A DNA stretch of 64,000 bases. Origin: Prevotella communis (GTDB lineage: Bacteria; Bacteroidota; Bacteroidia; Bacteroidales; Bacteroidaceae). This document shows, in pieces, positions 16,071-26,110 of this stretch; position 1 is the first letter of the stretch, and each line of letters opens with the position of its first letter. The stretch lies in assembly GCF_022024115.1 (NCBI RefSeq), contig NZ_CP091792.1, positions 3,348,001-3,412,000 of the forward strand. Reading direction: 5' to 3'. Position numbers and translations under genes: made by a program. The notes under the pieces were generated by a model. The model saw only the letters and a program-made list of their open reading frames with translations. It was not told where the DNA came from and searched no databases.

Positions 16071-17576
16071 ATGTTAACTAACTACAGAGGGCTTCACCTG
16101 GTACAGGCTGCCCGAAACTTGCGTCATAATCACAAGTATCACCCAAGTAATGCCACCTTGAGACTCATCAAGATCTTCCTGGTGTTGCTAGTCACATTAA
16201 CCCTTTGGTTCATGCCTACCGACTGGTTTGGCATTAATAACCTGACGATTATCCAGCAGCGCGTCATTGCCATCTTTGCTTTCGCCACACTGATGTGGAT
16301 TTTTGAGATTGTCAGTTCGTGGGCTACATCGGTAGCGGTCATCGTGATCATGCTACTATTCTGTACGGATAGTGGTATTCTGCCACTGGTCAACGAGGAA
16401 GAGGTTGGTCCACTGCTCTCATACAAAGGTGTGATGGCTACATTCGCCGACCCTGTGATCATGCTGTTCATCGGTGGTTTCGTACTGGCTATCGCAGCCA
16501 CAAAGACTGGTCTTGATGCACAGCTGGCAAGAATATTGCTCAGACCTTTCGGTACACGCAGTGAGATGGTATTGCTGGGCTTCCTGCTCGTAACAGGTCT
16601 GTTCTCCATGTTTGTGTCGAACACAGCTACAGCTGCCATGATGCTGACATTCCTAACCCCCGTGTTCCGTCAGTTGCCCCCCGAAGGAAAAGGCCGCGTC
16701 GCCTTGGCACTGAGTATTCCCATTGCAGCCAACCTGGGTGGTATGGGTACGCCTATCGGTACGCCTCCAAATAATATCGCCCTGAAATACCTGAACGACC
16801 CCGAGGGTCTGAACATGAACCTGGGCTTCGGTCAGTGGATGATGTTTATGTTCCCACTGGTTATCATCCTGCTGTTTATCAGTTGGATGATCCTGAAGAA
16901 GATGTTCCCCTTCACACAGAAGACCATCGAACTGAATATCGACGGCGAGATGAAGAAAGGTTTCCACGCTAACGTTGTGATTGTCACCTTCTTCGTGACC
17001 ATCGCTTTGTGGTTGACCGACCGTTTCACAGGTATCAATGCCAACACCGTGGCTATGATTCCCTTCTGTATCTTCGCCCTGACAGGCGTTATCAACAAGC
17101 GCGACCTGGAGCAGATCAACTGGAGTGTAATCTGGATGGTGGCTGGTGGTTTTGCACTGGGCTACGGGTTGAACAAATCAGGTCTGGCCGAGAATGCCAT
17201 TGAAAGTATTCCCTTCGACACCTTCTCGCCCCTGCTGATTCTGATTCTCGGTGGTGCTATCTGCTACCTGCTGAGTAACTTCATCTCTAACTCAGCAACA
17301 GCAGCCCTGCTGATGCCTATCCTGGCCATCGTTTGCGGTGCAATGGGCGACAAACTCGCTCCTATCGGCGGTACGGCCACCGTTCTTATCGGCGTGGCAA
17401 TCGCTGCATCAAGCGCTATGATTCTGCCTATCTCTACCCCACCAAACGCACTGGCCTTCTCTACCAACCTGGTACAGCAGAAGGATATGGCGAAGATTGG
17501 ATTCATCATGGGTATGATCTCAATGGTGCTGGGTTTCGGACTGGTTTACCTGATGGGTATCATAAAGGTGTTGTAA
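16071..17576 (+). CDS. DASS/SLC13 family sodium:dicarboxylate or sulfate symporter
   Basis: 501-aa inner-membrane transporter of the divalent anion:Na+ symporter family (C4-dicarboxylates, citrate or sulfate). Two repeat-related SNT motifs mark the Na+/substrate sites: SNTATAAMM (about residue 183) and SNSATAALL (about 408), each followed by a proline-rich GTPPN / STPPN loop. About 11-12 hydrophobic segments are visible. The N-terminal ~45 residues are polar and cytosolic. Substrate cannot be assigned from sequence alone. Own promoter; the next gene begins 35 nt downstream after a GGAGAAGTTAAGGAGTTAAG low-complexity spacer. Confidence 0.88.
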   Translation: MLTNYRGLHLVQAARNLRHNHKYHPSNATLRLIKIFLVLLVTLTLWFMPTDWFGINNLTIIQQRVIAIFAFATLMWIFEIVSSWATSVAVIVIMLLFCTDSGILPLVNEEEVGPLLSYKGVMATFADPVIMLFIGGFVLAIAATKTGLDAQLARILLRPFGTRSEMVLLGFLLVTGLFSMFVSNTATAAMMLTFLTPVFRQLPPEGKGRVALALSIPIAANLGGMGTPIGTPPNNIALKYLNDPEGLNMNLGFGQWMMFMFPLVIILLFISWMILKKMFPFTQKTIELNIDGEMKKGFHANVVIVTFFVTIALWLTDRFTGINANTVAMIPFCIFALTGVINKRDLEQINWSVIWMVAGGFALGYGLNKSGLAENAIESIPFDTFSPLLILILGGAICYLLSNFISNSATAALLMPILAIVCGAMGDKLAPIGGTATVLIGVAIAASSAMILPISTPPNALAFSTNLVQQKDMAKIGFIMGMISMVLGFGLVYLMGIIKVL

Positions 17577-17611
17577 GAAATTGGAGAAGTTAAGGAGTTA
17601 AGACAATAGAT

Positions 17612-20431
17612 ATGAGAAACTACAAAAAACTATTGGTTGCTGCACTGCTCTTTGTAGCAGGCGCATCAACAGCGATGGCTCAGCAGATGCCAGCCATCCC
17701 CACCGACCCCGACGTAAAAATCGGTAAGTTGGACAACGGACTGACTTATTACATCCGTCATAATGCATGGCCCGAACAGCGTGCCGAGTTCTACATTGCC
17801 CAACGCGTGGGTTCTATTCAGGAGAACGACGACCAGCGCGGACTGGCCCACTTCCTGGAGCACATGTGCTTCAACGGCACGAAGAACTTCAAGGGTAACG
17901 ACATCGTGAAATGGTGTGAGACCATCGGTGTGAAGTTCGGACGCGACCTGAATGCCTACACCTCTATCGACCAGACGGTGTACAACATCTCTAACGTGCC
18001 CACCACCCGTGAGGGTATCGTAGACTCTTGTCTGCTGATCCTGCACGACTGGGCCGACGGTCTGTTGCTGGAAGCCGAGGAGATAGACAAGGAGCGTGGC
18101 GTGATTCATGAGGAATGGCGTATGCGTACTAGCGCTCAGATGCGTATGCTGGAGCGTGACCTGCCCCGCCTGTATCCTAATTCAAAGTATGGTCACCGCA
18201 TGCCTATCGGTCTGATGGAAATCATCGATAACTTCAAACCCGAGGTATTGCGTGCATACTATGAGAAATGGTACCGTCCCGACAACCAGGCCATCATCGT
18301 GGTCGGTGATGTGGACGTTGACAAGGTAGAACAGAAAATCAAGAACCTGTTCGGTCCTATCAAGATGCCTGCCAACCCCGCTGCTGTTGTAGCCGAGAAC
18401 GTGCCCGACAACAAGGAGGCTATCATCGTCGTCGACAAGGATAAGGAGATGCAGTACAGCATCGTGGAACTGATGTTCAAGAGTGATCCTATCCCCGATG
18501 AGATCAAGGAGAACATGCAGTATCTGGTCATCAACTACATGAAGAATGCCTGCCTGGGAATGCTCAACGACCGTTTGGCTGAGCTGGCCCAGAAGGCCGA
18601 CTGTCCATATCTGCAGGGTAGCGTAGACTATGGTCAGTACCTGCTGTCAAAGACCAAGGATGCTTTCGAGGTGAGCGTACTGCCCAAAGAGGGTCAGACG
18701 GAAGCTGCTCTGAAGGCAGCCTTCATCGAGGCTCGCCGTGCTGCACAGTTTGGCTTCACTGCCACAGAATACCAGCGCTACAAGTCAAACTTCATCAGTC
18801 AGTTGGAAAAGCAGTACTCTAACAAGGAGAAGCGCTATAACAGTCAGTTTGTGAACAAGTATGTGCAGAACTACCTGGCAAAGGAACCTATCCCCAGTCT
18901 GGATGACTACTATCAGGTGATGAAGCAGTTGGCTCCCGCCCTGCCACTGGAAGCTGTCAACGAACTGATGAAGGGATTCTTCGAGGATAAGGACTCTAAC
19001 ATGGTGGTACTCAACTTCAACCAGGAGAAAGAGGGTGCCGTTTATCCCACTGAGGCTTCACTGAAGAAGGCCATCGACGAGGCACGCGCCACTCAAATTG
19101 AAGCCTACGTAGATAATGTCAAGAACGAGCCCCTGATTACTACCATGCCCAAGGCTGGTAAGATCCAGAAGGAAGTGGCTGGCAAGAAGTTCGACTACAA
19201 GGAACTGACCCTGAGCAACGGCGTGAAGGTGATCCTGAAGCAGACAGACCTGAAGAAAGACCAGGTGATCCTGAGTGGTGAGGGCTTTGGCGGTAGCTCA
19301 CTGTATGGCGAGGCCGACTTTGCCAATATCAAGATGTTTGATGATGCTGTAGAGGCCAGCGGTCTGGGCAACTTCTCACACACTGAGCTGGAGAAAGCCC
19401 TGGCTGGTAAGATTGCCAGCGCCAGTCTGTCACTGAGCAGCGACCGTGCTCATATCAGCGGTTCATCAACACCTGCCGACGTAGAGACCATGTTGCAGTT
19501 GGTTTACCTCTACTTCACCAATATTAATAAGGATCAGGAGTCATACGACAATATGATGAAGACCACGGAGCTGATGCTGAAGAACAAGCTGTTGCAGCCC
19601 GAGTCTGTGTTCAGCGATTCTCTGTCGCTCACACTCACCTGCCACGACAAGCGTCAGGCACCTCTTGCTACTGAGGACCTGAAGAACGTGAACTACGACC
19701 GCATCCTCCAGATGGCTAAGGAGCAGACCAGCAATGCCGCTGCCTTCACATTCACCATCATTGGTAACTATGACGAGGCAACAATCCGCCCGCTCATTGA
19801 GAAGTACCTTGGCGCACTGCCCTCTCAGAAGAAGATTGTGAAGGGCAAGGATGTTGAGAAGCTCTTCAAGGGCGAGGTCATCAACGACTTCACACGTAAG
19901 ATGGAGACGCCAAAGGCTATCGCCGTGATGACATGGATGAACGACAAGATGGACTATTCTCTCCAGAATATCATTCGCACTTCTATGGTGGGACAGATCC
20001 TGACCATGATTTACACGGAGAAGATTCGTGAGGAGGCTTCTGCAGCCTATAGCGTTGCCGCTCAGTCTGGCATATCACGCGATGATTTCCGCACACTGAC
20101 ACAGTTGCTCGTTTACTGCCCCATGAAGCCTGAGAAGGGTGACATCGCCACCAAGATCATGAAGGAAGAGGTAGAGAACCTAGCCAAGAGCGTTGACGCC
20201 GAGAAGCTGAACAAGGTGAAGGAGTACATGCTGAAGGATATTGACGACCAGGCAAAGACCAACAACTACTGGCTGCGTCAGATCAACCGTCTGCGTCTCT
20301 TCGGTGTTGATACCCACACAGACTACAAGGCTACCGTTCAGGCACAGACACCTGAGAGCATCGCTGCCTTCATGCAGGAATTCCTGAAGCCAGGCAACCG
20401 TGCAGAGGTGATTATGTTGCCAGAGGAGTAA
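17612..20431 (+). CDS. M16 family zinc metallopeptidase (pitrilysin-like)
   Basis: 939-aa secreted or periplasmic M16 peptidase. Signal peptide ends in AMAQQ (about residue 24). Inverted zinc motif HFLEH (His80, Glu83, His84) followed by the downstream glutamate region ERGVIHEEW. It has the full two-half architecture: active N-terminal half, then a second M16-type half from about residue 500 (YKELTLSNGVKVILKQ) without the zinc motif. Related Bacteroidetes proteins are annotated as PqqL-like or insulinase-like. Likely degrades peptides in the envelope. Downstream PAP2 gene follows after 11 nt. Confidence 0.9.
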   Translation: MRNYKKLLVAALLFVAGASTAMAQQMPAIPTDPDVKIGKLDNGLTYYIRHNAWPEQRAEFYIAQRVGSIQENDDQRGLAHFLEHMCFNGTKNFKGNDIVKWCETIGVKFGRDLNAYTSIDQTVYNISNVPTTREGIVDSCLLILHDWADGLLLEAEEIDKERGVIHEEWRMRTSAQMRMLERDLPRLYPNSKYGHRMPIGLMEIIDNFKPEVLRAYYEKWYRPDNQAIIVVGDVDVDKVEQKIKNLFGPIKMPANPAAVVAENVPDNKEAIIVVDKDKEMQYSIVELMFKSDPIPDEIKENMQYLVINYMKNACLGMLNDRLAELAQKADCPYLQGSVDYGQYLLSKTKDAFEVSVLPKEGQTEAALKAAFIEARRAAQFGFTATEYQRYKSNFISQLEKQYSNKEKRYNSQFVNKYVQNYLAKEPIPSLDDYYQVMKQLAPALPLEAVNELMKGFFEDKDSNMVVLNFNQEKEGAVYPTEASLKKAIDEARATQIEAYVDNVKNEPLITTMPKAGKIQKEVAGKKFDYKELTLSNGVKVILKQTDLKKDQVILSGEGFGGSSLYGEADFANIKMFDDAVEASGLGNFSHTELEKALAGKIASASLSLSSDRAHISGSSTPADVETMLQLVYLYFTNINKDQESYDNMMKTTELMLKNKLLQPESVFSDSLSLTLTCHDKRQAPLATEDLKNVNYDRILQMAKEQTSNAAAFTFTIIGNYDEATIRPLIEKYLGALPSQKKIVKGKDVEKLFKGEVINDFTRKMETPKAIAVMTWMNDKMDYSLQNIIRTSMVGQILTMIYTEKIREEASAAYSVAAQSGISRDDFRTLTQLLVYCPMKPEKGDIATKIMKEEVENLAKSVDAEKLNKVKEYMLKDIDDQAKTNNYWLRQINRLRLFGVDTHTDYKATVQAQTPESIAAFMQEFLKPGNRAEVIMLPEE

Positions 20432-20442
20432 TCTGATTTCAT

Positions 20443-21051
20443 ATGAAGAGAGACATCTCATTGATATTAACTTGTGCTGTCCTGCTGTGTTTCAGCAGGA
20501 CAGCCTTGTCTCAGACCCAAGGGCAGGCTCATGAGCATACGCACCTTGATGATTATGTGCAGTATGCTCCTATGGCCGCAAATATCAGTATGGGATGGTT
20601 AGGCGTCAAAGCCAAGCATACGGGCAGGGAACGTGTCCTCACCACGGGAACGGCCTTCTGTGTGATGACGGCTTTGGCTGGCGGCCTGAAATATACGATT
20701 CATGAAGAACGGCCTGACGGCACAGACAACAAATCCTTTCCATCAGGACATGCTGCACGAGCTTTCATGGGAGCCGAACTGGTAAGGATGGAATATGGCA
20801 CCGGACTGGGCATCGCTGCCTATGGTACCGCCATCGGCGTAGGCTGTCTTCGTGTTTACAACGACCGGCATTGGTGGCACGACGTGGCAGCAGGCGCGGC
20901 CATTGGCATCTTATCGACACATATCGCCTACTGGCTGTTGCCTATGGAGAAACGTATCCTTGGCTGGGACAAGGAAGATGATATGCTGATTGTGCCTACT
21001 TACCAGCCTGAGACAAATAGCGTGGGGTTGGCGCTGTCGTATCGATTTTAA
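20443..21051 (+). CDS. PAP2 family phosphatase
   Basis: 202-aa membrane-associated phosphatase with signal peptide (AALSQT region). The three PAP2 signature blocks are visible: KYTIHEERP (motif 1), FPSGHAA (motif 2) and RVYNDRHWWHDV (motif 3, catalytic His and supporting Asp). Probable substrate is a lipid phosphate such as undecaprenyl diphosphate or phosphatidylglycerol phosphate; specificity is unknown. Co-transcribed with the M16 gene by spacing. Confidence 0.85.
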   Translation: MKRDISLILTCAVLLCFSRTALSQTQGQAHEHTHLDDYVQYAPMAANISMGWLGVKAKHTGRERVLTTGTAFCVMTALAGGLKYTIHEERPDGTDNKSFPSGHAARAFMGAELVRMEYGTGLGIAAYGTAIGVGCLRVYNDRHWWHDVAAGAAIGILSTHIAYWLLPMEKRILGWDKEDDMLIVPTYQPETNSVGLALSYRF

Positions 21052-21069
21052 CCGAAAAACAGGCTAAAA

Positions 21070-21101
21070 TTTGGCTATCTCACAAAAACTCAGTAACTTT
21101 G
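21070..21101 (+). promoter_or_regulatory. metK promoter
   Basis: TTTG (21070-21073), 20-nt spacer, TAACTTTG (21094-21101), 30 nt before the metK ATG. The short leader leaves no room for a SAM riboswitch. Confidence 0.85.
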
Positions 21102-21131
21102 CACCCTCAAAATTTAACTACAAAGTAAGAA

Positions 21132-22388
21132 ATGTCATATTTATTTTCATCAGAATCAGTATCCGAGGGACATCCCGATAAAGTGGCCGACCAGATTAGC
21201 GACGCCATATTAGACCAGTTTCTGGCCTACGACGACCACGCACGCGTAGCCTGCGAAAGTTTTGTAACGACAGGCCAGGTGGTTATCATGGGCGAGGTGC
21301 GCAGCGAGGTTTATATCGACCTGCAGACTATTGCCCGCAACACCATCAAGAGAATTGGCTATACAAAGGCTGAGTACCAGTTCGATGGCAACTCCTGTGG
21401 TATCCTGACGGCTATCCACGAGCAGAGTGCCGACATCAATCGCGGTGTAGACCGTGAGGATGACGAGAACCAGGGAGCCGGCGACCAGGGTATGATGTTT
21501 GGCTATGCTACCAACGAGACGGAAAACTACATGCCTGTTTCATTGGATTTGGCTCACCTCATCATGCGTACACTGGCCGACATCCGTAAGGAAGGTAAGC
21601 AGATGCCTTACCTGCGTCCCGACTCAAAGAGCCAGGTAACCATCCAGTACAGCGATGCAGGCATCCCCGAGCGTATCGATACCATTGTGGTATCTACACA
21701 GCATGACGAGTTTGACGAGGACGAGAAGATGTTGGCAAAGATCAAGGAAGACGTTATCAACATCCTGATTCCCCGTGTAAAAGCACAGATTCACAGTGAG
21801 AAGGTACTCGCACTCTTCAACGACGACATCAAATACTACGTGAACCCCACAGGTAAGTTTGTGATTGGTGGTCCTCACGGCGATACCGGTCTGACAGGCC
21901 GTAAGATTATCGTTGACACCTACGGTGGTAAAGGCGCGCACGGTGGTGGTGCCTTCAGCGGAAAGGACTCTTCTAAGGTAGACCGTTCTGCTGCCTATGC
22001 CGCTCGCCATATCGCCAAGAACATGGTGGCTGCAGGTGTAGCCGACGAGATGCTCGTACAGGTAAGCTATGCCATCGGTGTGGCAAAACCCATGAATATC
22101 TACGTCAACACCTACGGACGTTCACGCGTGAACATGAGCGACAGCGAGATTGCCAAGAAGATTGAGGAACTGTTTGACCTGCGTCCAAAAGCTATCGAGC
22201 GCACATTGAAACTGCGTCAGCCTATGTATCTGGAGACAGCCGCCTACGGACACATGGGACGTCAGTCTGAGATTGTGAAGAAAACCTTCACCAGCCACTA
22301 CCATGAGACAAAGACAATCGAAGTGGAACTGTTCACATGGGAAAAACTGGATCGGGTAGATGACATCAAGCACGCATTTGGGCTTTGA
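21132..22388 (+). CDS. metK: S-adenosylmethionine synthetase
   Basis: Methionine adenosyltransferase, 418 aa, forming SAM from ATP and methionine in the cytosol. Hallmarks: [17 protein letters not shown] near the N-terminus, [12 protein letters not shown] (about 116-127) and the P-loop-like GGGAFSGKD (about 276-284). Full length for the Bacteroidetes form. The 3' end overlaps the next gene by 29 nt. Confidence 0.97.
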   Translation: MSYLFSSESVSEGHPDKVADQISDAILDQFLAYDDHARVACESFVTTGQVVIMGEVRSEVYIDLQTIARNTIKRIGYTKAEYQFDGNSCGILTAIHEQSADINRGVDREDDENQGAGDQGMMFGYATNETENYMPVSLDLAHLIMRTLADIRKEGKQMPYLRPDSKSQVTIQYSDAGIPERIDTIVVSTQHDEFDEDEKMLAKIKEDVINILIPRVKAQIHSEKVLALFNDDIKYYVNPTGKFVIGGPHGDTGLTGRKIIVDTYGGKGAHGGGAFSGKDSSKVDRSAAYAARHIAKNMVAAGVADEMLVQVSYAIGVAKPMNIYVNTYGRSRVNMSDSEIAKKIEELFDLRPKAIERTLKLRQPMYLETAAYGHMGRQSEIVKKTFTSHYHETKTIEVELFTWEKLDRVDDIKHAFGL

Positions 22389-23139
22389 GCCATTGATAAA
22401 CGACTCGCTGCTGTGTGCCGCTCAGGCACACAGCAGTCGTTTTGGTGTGTTAGGGCACCCTATACCCAGTCAGCTGGGTAATGACGACCTGACCACCATC
22501 ACATTGTTGTTGTGCTTTGTCACCATCGCAGCATCTATCGCTTTCACACGCAATTTTATCAGCAGGCAACTGAGGAATTTCTTCTATGAGGTTCACTCTG
22601 AAGAACTTAACAACGTTACCTCCAATGAATTACGTTTTGAGATCTTACTCGTAGTGATTGACTGTATGCTGTTAGGCATCGCCTCATATATAGCAGCATC
22701 AGAAAAGATACCTGGCATCTTTGTCCGGGACACAGTTTTCACCAACATCATCATATTATCAGCACTCTATGGCGGCTACTTCCTCTGCAAGTGGTTGATG
22801 CATTTCGTCGTAGATCCAGTCTTCTTTGGAGGTAAAAAAACAATACAGCTATTTAAGGTGCAGCTATTCATTACCGCCTGTTCTACCACCCTTACGCTGC
22901 CATTAGTCATGTTGCTGGTATTCTTTGATTTAAGTGTAGAAAAATGCATCTTTTACTTCTGTTCAGTTCTGATTTTGAACAAAATACTGACATTTTACAA
23001 GTGTTGGTTCATCTTTTTTAGGCAAAAAGGCTTTTTTCTGCAAACTTTTTTGTACTTTTGTGCCCTCGAAATAACGCCATTGCTTGCATTCAGCGGAGTA
23101 TGGCTCATGACGGTCAATAATTTGAAAATAAATTTTTAG
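22360..23139 (+). CDS. DUF4271 membrane protein
   Basis: Integral membrane protein (259 aa) matching the DUF4271 family found next to hemD in Bacteroidetes. About six hydrophobic segments are visible, for example [30 protein letters not shown] and the C-terminal [13 protein letters not shown]. Function unknown. The start overlaps metK by 29 nt; the only other starts would remove the N-terminal soluble part, so 22360 is the best guess. hemD follows after 11 nt. Confidence 0.7.
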   Translation: MTSSTHLGFEPLINDSLLCAAQAHSSRFGVLGHPIPSQLGNDDLTTITLLLCFVTIAASIAFTRNFISRQLRNFFYEVHSEELNNVTSNELRFEILLVVIDCMLLGIASYIAASEKIPGIFVRDTVFTNIIILSALYGGYFLCKWLMHFVVDPVFFGGKKTIQLFKVQLFITACSTTLTLPLVMLLVFFDLSVEKCIFYFCSVLILNKILTFYKCWFIFFRQKGFFLQTFLYFCALEITPLLAFSGVWLMTVNNLKINF

Positions 23140-23150
23140 GACATTAGAGA

Positions 23151-23900
23151 ATGATTAAAAAGATCCTGATTTCGCAACCAAAACCCTCAAGCGAAAAGTC
23201 ACCTTACTATGACATTGCTAACCGCTTTGATGTAGAACTGGTATTCCGCCCGTTTATCAAAGTGGAAGGAATGAGTGCACGCGAATTCCGTACACAGAAA
23301 GTCAGCATACTTGACCACACAGCTGTTGTGTTTACATCACGTCATGCCATTGATCATTTCTTCACGCTGGCAAAGGAACTGCGTGTCACCATACCAGAAG
23401 ACATGAAATACTTCTGCGTAACAGAGACCATCGCTCTCTATATCCAGAAATATGTACAGTATCGCAAGCGTAAGGTATTCTTCGGCACCACCGGTAAGAT
23501 GGACGATTTGCTGCCCACCATGGTGAAGCATAAGACTGAGAAGTATCTTGTGCCCATGAGCGATGTACATAACGATGCTGTCAGCAAACTGCTTGACTCT
23601 AAGAAACTGCAGCACACGGAATGCGTGATGTATAAGACTGTCAGCAACGACTTCACTGAAGAAGAGATCAAGACGTTCGACTACGACATGCTGGTGTTCT
23701 TCAGCCCCGCAGGTATCGAGTCGCTCACCAAGAACTTCCCCGATTTCAATCAGGGTGATATCGCTATCGCAACTTTTGGTCCCGCCACGGCAAAGGCTGT
23801 TCATGACGCAGGCCTGAGACTGGATCTGGAAGCTCCCACAGAGAAGTATCCATCCATGACAGGTGCGCTGCAGCACTATCTGCTGATGCAGGAAGACTAA
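23151..23900 (+). CDS. hemD: Uroporphyrinogen-III synthase
   Basis: 249-aa HemD-like protein, which cyclises hydroxymethylbilane to uroporphyrinogen III for tetrapyrrole synthesis. Family features: ILISQPKP at the N-terminus, VVFTSRHAIDHF (about 62-73), FFSPAGIESL (about 183-192) and IATFGPATAKA near the C-terminus. Sequence conservation in this family is low, but the DUF4271-hemD-rnpA-yidD order seen here supports the call. No other heme genes are in the window. Confidence 0.85.
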   Translation: MIKKILISQPKPSSEKSPYYDIANRFDVELVFRPFIKVEGMSAREFRTQKVSILDHTAVVFTSRHAIDHFFTLAKELRVTIPEDMKYFCVTETIALYIQKYVQYRKRKVFFGTTGKMDDLLPTMVKHKTEKYLVPMSDVHNDAVSKLLDSKKLQHTECVMYKTVSNDFTEEEIKTFDYDMLVFFSPAGIESLTKNFPDFNQGDIAIATFGPATAKAVHDAGLRLDLEAPTEKYPSMTGALQHYLLMQED

Positions 23901-23928
23901 TTCACCTTATTATATAAGAATATATTAT

Positions 23929-24324
23929 ATGACGGCTCCAGCTCGTTTTCAGAAACAGGAGCGAATCGTCAGCCAGAAACTGATAGAGGAACTCTTCGGT
24001 GGAGGTCAAAGCCACACGCTGGCAGCCTTTCCACTAAGAGCCGTGTATATGCAACAAGAGCGCCAAGACAGGTCTGAACCCGTCAAGGTGCTCATTAGCG
24101 TTCCTAAGAAGAGGCTTCATCACGCCGTTGACCGCAACCGTGCGAAACGACAAGTACGAGAAGCCTACCGCCTACAGAAACAGGTGCTCATTGAGAAGAT
24201 TCCCGAGGGAAAAGCGATTGATATCGCTTTCATCTGGCTCTCCGACCGCCCCTGTCCTACTGCTGAGATAAGCCATAAAGTGTGCAGTCTGCTTGAAAGA
24301 ATCGCAAAAAAGATTGTTTACTGA
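23929..24324 (+). CDS. rnpA: Ribonuclease P protein component
   Basis: 131-aa basic protein subunit of RNase P, which with the catalytic RNA trims tRNA 5' leaders. The RNR motif region [18 protein letters not shown] (about residues 64-81) is the family hallmark. A loop around [12 protein letters not shown] is slightly longer than in E. coli. Followed by yidD after 5 nt, the usual pairing. Confidence 0.92.
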   Translation: MTAPARFQKQERIVSQKLIEELFGGGQSHTLAAFPLRAVYMQQERQDRSEPVKVLISVPKKRLHHAVDRNRAKRQVREAYRLQKQVLIEKIPEGKAIDIAFIWLSDRPCPTAEISHKVCSLLERIAKKIVY

Positions 24325-24329
24325 GGCTT

Positions 24330-24572
24330 ATGAAGCGCTTATGGCATTATATCGCACTCGTGCTGAAGTGGATACTGCTGATACCCATCATTTTCTACCA
24401 GCGGATTATCAGTCCCTTCACGCCACCTGCCTGCCGTTTCACTCCCACGTGCTCACAATATGCTAAAGAGGCGATTATCAAACATGGTCCAATAAAGGGA
24501 CTCGGACTGGCAATCTGGCGCATCTTAAGATGTAATCCCTGGGGAGGAAGCGGGTACGACCCCGTGCCGTAA
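24330..24572 (+). CDS. yidD: Membrane protein insertion efficiency factor
   Basis: 80-aa YidD. It starts with a short amphipathic/hydrophobic segment ([19 protein letters not shown]) and carries the family motif [15 protein letters not shown], ending in a short tail (GGSGYDPVP). Aids YidC-dependent membrane insertion. Directly follows rnpA. Confidence 0.93.
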   Translation: MKRLWHYIALVLKWILLIPIIFYQRIISPFTPPACRFTPTCSQYAKEAIIKHGPIKGLGLAIWRILRCNPWGGSGYDPVP

Positions 24573-24623
24573 CATTCGTGATAACGAGATAACACAACAT
24601 CGACATAAATAAAAAATTAGAAT

Positions 24624-25922
24624 ATGAGAAAGAATTTTGTAGAAGAACTGCGCTGGCGTGGAATGCTGGCACAGATTATGCCTGGCACAGAGGAACTCCT
24701 GCAGAAGGAGATGGTGACCGCTTATCTGGGTACCGACCCAACAGCCGACTCACTGCACATTGGTCACCTGTGCGGTATCATGATGCTGCGCCACTTGCAG
24801 CGTTGTGGTCATAAGCCCATCATCCTTGTTGGTGGTGCTACAGGCATGATTGGCGACCCCTCAGGCAAATCACAGGAGCGTAACCTTCTGAATGATGAGA
24901 CCCTGCGTCATAACCAGGAGTGCATCAAGGCTCAGGTGGCAAAGTTCCTGGACTTCGACTCAAAGGACGAGAACGCTGCTGAGATGGTGAACAACTATGA
25001 CTGGATGAAGAACTTCACCTTCCTGGACTTCGCCCGTGAGGTAGGTAAGCATATCACCGTGAACTACATGATGGCCAAGGAGAGCGTTCAGCAGCGTCTG
25101 AATGGTACTGCACGTGATGGTCTTTCATTCACAGAGTTCACATACCAGTTGCTCCAGGGCTACGACTTTCTCTATCTCTATCAGCACAAGGGTGTAAAAC
25201 TGCAGTTGGGCGGTAACGACCAGTGGGGTAACATGACCACCGGTACAGAACTTATCCGTCGTACCTTAGGTAATGATGTAGAGACCTTTGCCCTGACCTG
25301 TCCGCTGATTACAAAGAGCGACGGTAAGAAGTTTGGTAAGACTGAGTCTGGAAATATCTGGCTCGACCCCAAGCGCACCACACCTTATCGTTTCTATCAG
25401 TTCTGGCTGAACGTGAGCGACGAGGATGCTGAGCGCTATATCAAGATTTTCACATCACTCGACAAAGAGACCATTGACGCTCTGACAGAAGAGCACAAGC
25501 AGGATCCTGGTCGTCGTGTACTGCAGAAGCGCCTGGCAGAAGAGGTAACCGTGATGGTACACTCTCGCGAGGCCCTCGACATGGCCATTGAGGCCTCAAG
25601 CATCCTCTTTGGCAAGTCAACCAAGGAAGCACTGGAGAAGCTTGACGAGCAGACCTTCCTCGACGTATTCGATGGTGTAGAGAAGTTTGAGATTAGCAAG
25701 GACCAGTTGGGTCAGCCCGCAGTAGAGCTCTTTACCACTGTAGCCCCCGTATTCCCCTCAAAGGGCGAGATGCGTAAGATGGTTCAGGGCGGTGGTGTTT
25801 CACTGAACAAGGAGAAGCTTACCGATCAGAACCGTGCTATCACTGCAGAAGACCTGATTGACGGTAAGTACCTGCTTGCTCAGAAGGGTAAGAAGAACTA
25901 TTACCTGATTACGGTAAAATAA
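24624..25922 (+). CDS. tyrS: Tyrosyl-tRNA synthetase
   Basis: 432-aa class I TyrRS charging tRNA-Tyr. HIGH motif variant HIGHLCG (about residue 49), tyrosine pocket region [14 protein letters not shown] and KMSKS-equivalent [10 protein letters not shown]-terminal S4-like RNA-binding domain ([15 protein letters not shown]) completes it. Full length. Followed by a hairpin that overlaps the tRNA-Gln promoter. Confidence 0.96.
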   Translation: MRKNFVEELRWRGMLAQIMPGTEELLQKEMVTAYLGTDPTADSLHIGHLCGIMMLRHLQRCGHKPIILVGGATGMIGDPSGKSQERNLLNDETLRHNQECIKAQVAKFLDFDSKDENAAEMVNNYDWMKNFTFLDFAREVGKHITVNYMMAKESVQQRLNGTARDGLSFTEFTYQLLQGYDFLYLYQHKGVKLQLGGNDQWGNMTTGTELIRRTLGNDVETFALTCPLITKSDGKKFGKTESGNIWLDPKRTTPYRFYQFWLNVSDEDAERYIKIFTSLDKETIDALTEEHKQDPGRRVLQKRLAEEVTVMVHSREALDMAIEASSILFGKSTKEALEKLDEQTFLDVFDGVEKFEISKDQLGQPAVELFTTVAPVFPSKGEMRKMVQGGGVSLNKEKLTDQNRAITAEDLIDGKYLLAQKGKKNYYLITVK

Positions 25923-25934
25923 CAAAAGAATAGG

Positions 25935-25961
25935 AAAAATTTGGTAATATGCCAAATTTTT
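25935..25961 (+). terminator. tyrS terminator overlapping tRNA promoter
   Basis: AAAAATTTGG / CCAAATTTTT hairpin with a 7-nt loop. The left arm contains the TTTG used as the -33 element of the following tRNA promoter. Confidence 0.75.
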
Positions 25962-25971
25962 CCTACCTTTG
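25940..25971 (+). promoter_or_regulatory. tRNA-Gln promoter
   Basis: TTTG (25940-25943), 20-nt spacer, TACCTTTG (25964-25971); the tRNA begins 18 nt later. Confidence 0.85.
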
Positions 25972-25989
25972 CAGCTGCTAAAAAGCGAT

Positions 25990-26063
25990 TGGACGATGGT
26001 GTAATGGTAACACTACAGGTTTTGGTTCTGTCATTCCCGGTTCGAATCCGAGTCGTCCAACCA
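25990..26063 (+). tRNA. tRNA-Gln (TTG anticodon)
   Basis: Cloverleaf can be drawn by hand: acceptor stem TGGACGA/TCGTCCA, D arm GTGT-AATGGTA-ACAC, anticodon stem ACAGG/TCTGT with loop TTTTGGT giving anticodon TTG, and T loop TTCGAAT. Discriminator A at 26060 and an encoded CCA at 26061-26063. The T stem CCCGG/CCGAG has one C-A mismatch. Own promoter and terminator. Confidence 0.93.
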
Positions 26064-26065
26064 CA

Positions 26066-26108
26066 AAAAGAATCCCGAAGTCAACATGACCTCGGGATTC
26101 TTTTTTAT
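26066..26108 (+). terminator. tRNA-Gln terminator
   Basis: AAAGAATCCCGA / CGGGATTCTTT stem plus T run, just after the CCA; also positioned to end the convergent GH127 operon. Confidence 0.88.
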
Positions 26109-26110
26109 AT

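Noticed and set aside
21052..21131. SAM riboswitch upstream of metK
   Set aside because: Only about 30 nt lie between the promoter and the ATG, with no fold resembling known SAM aptamers.
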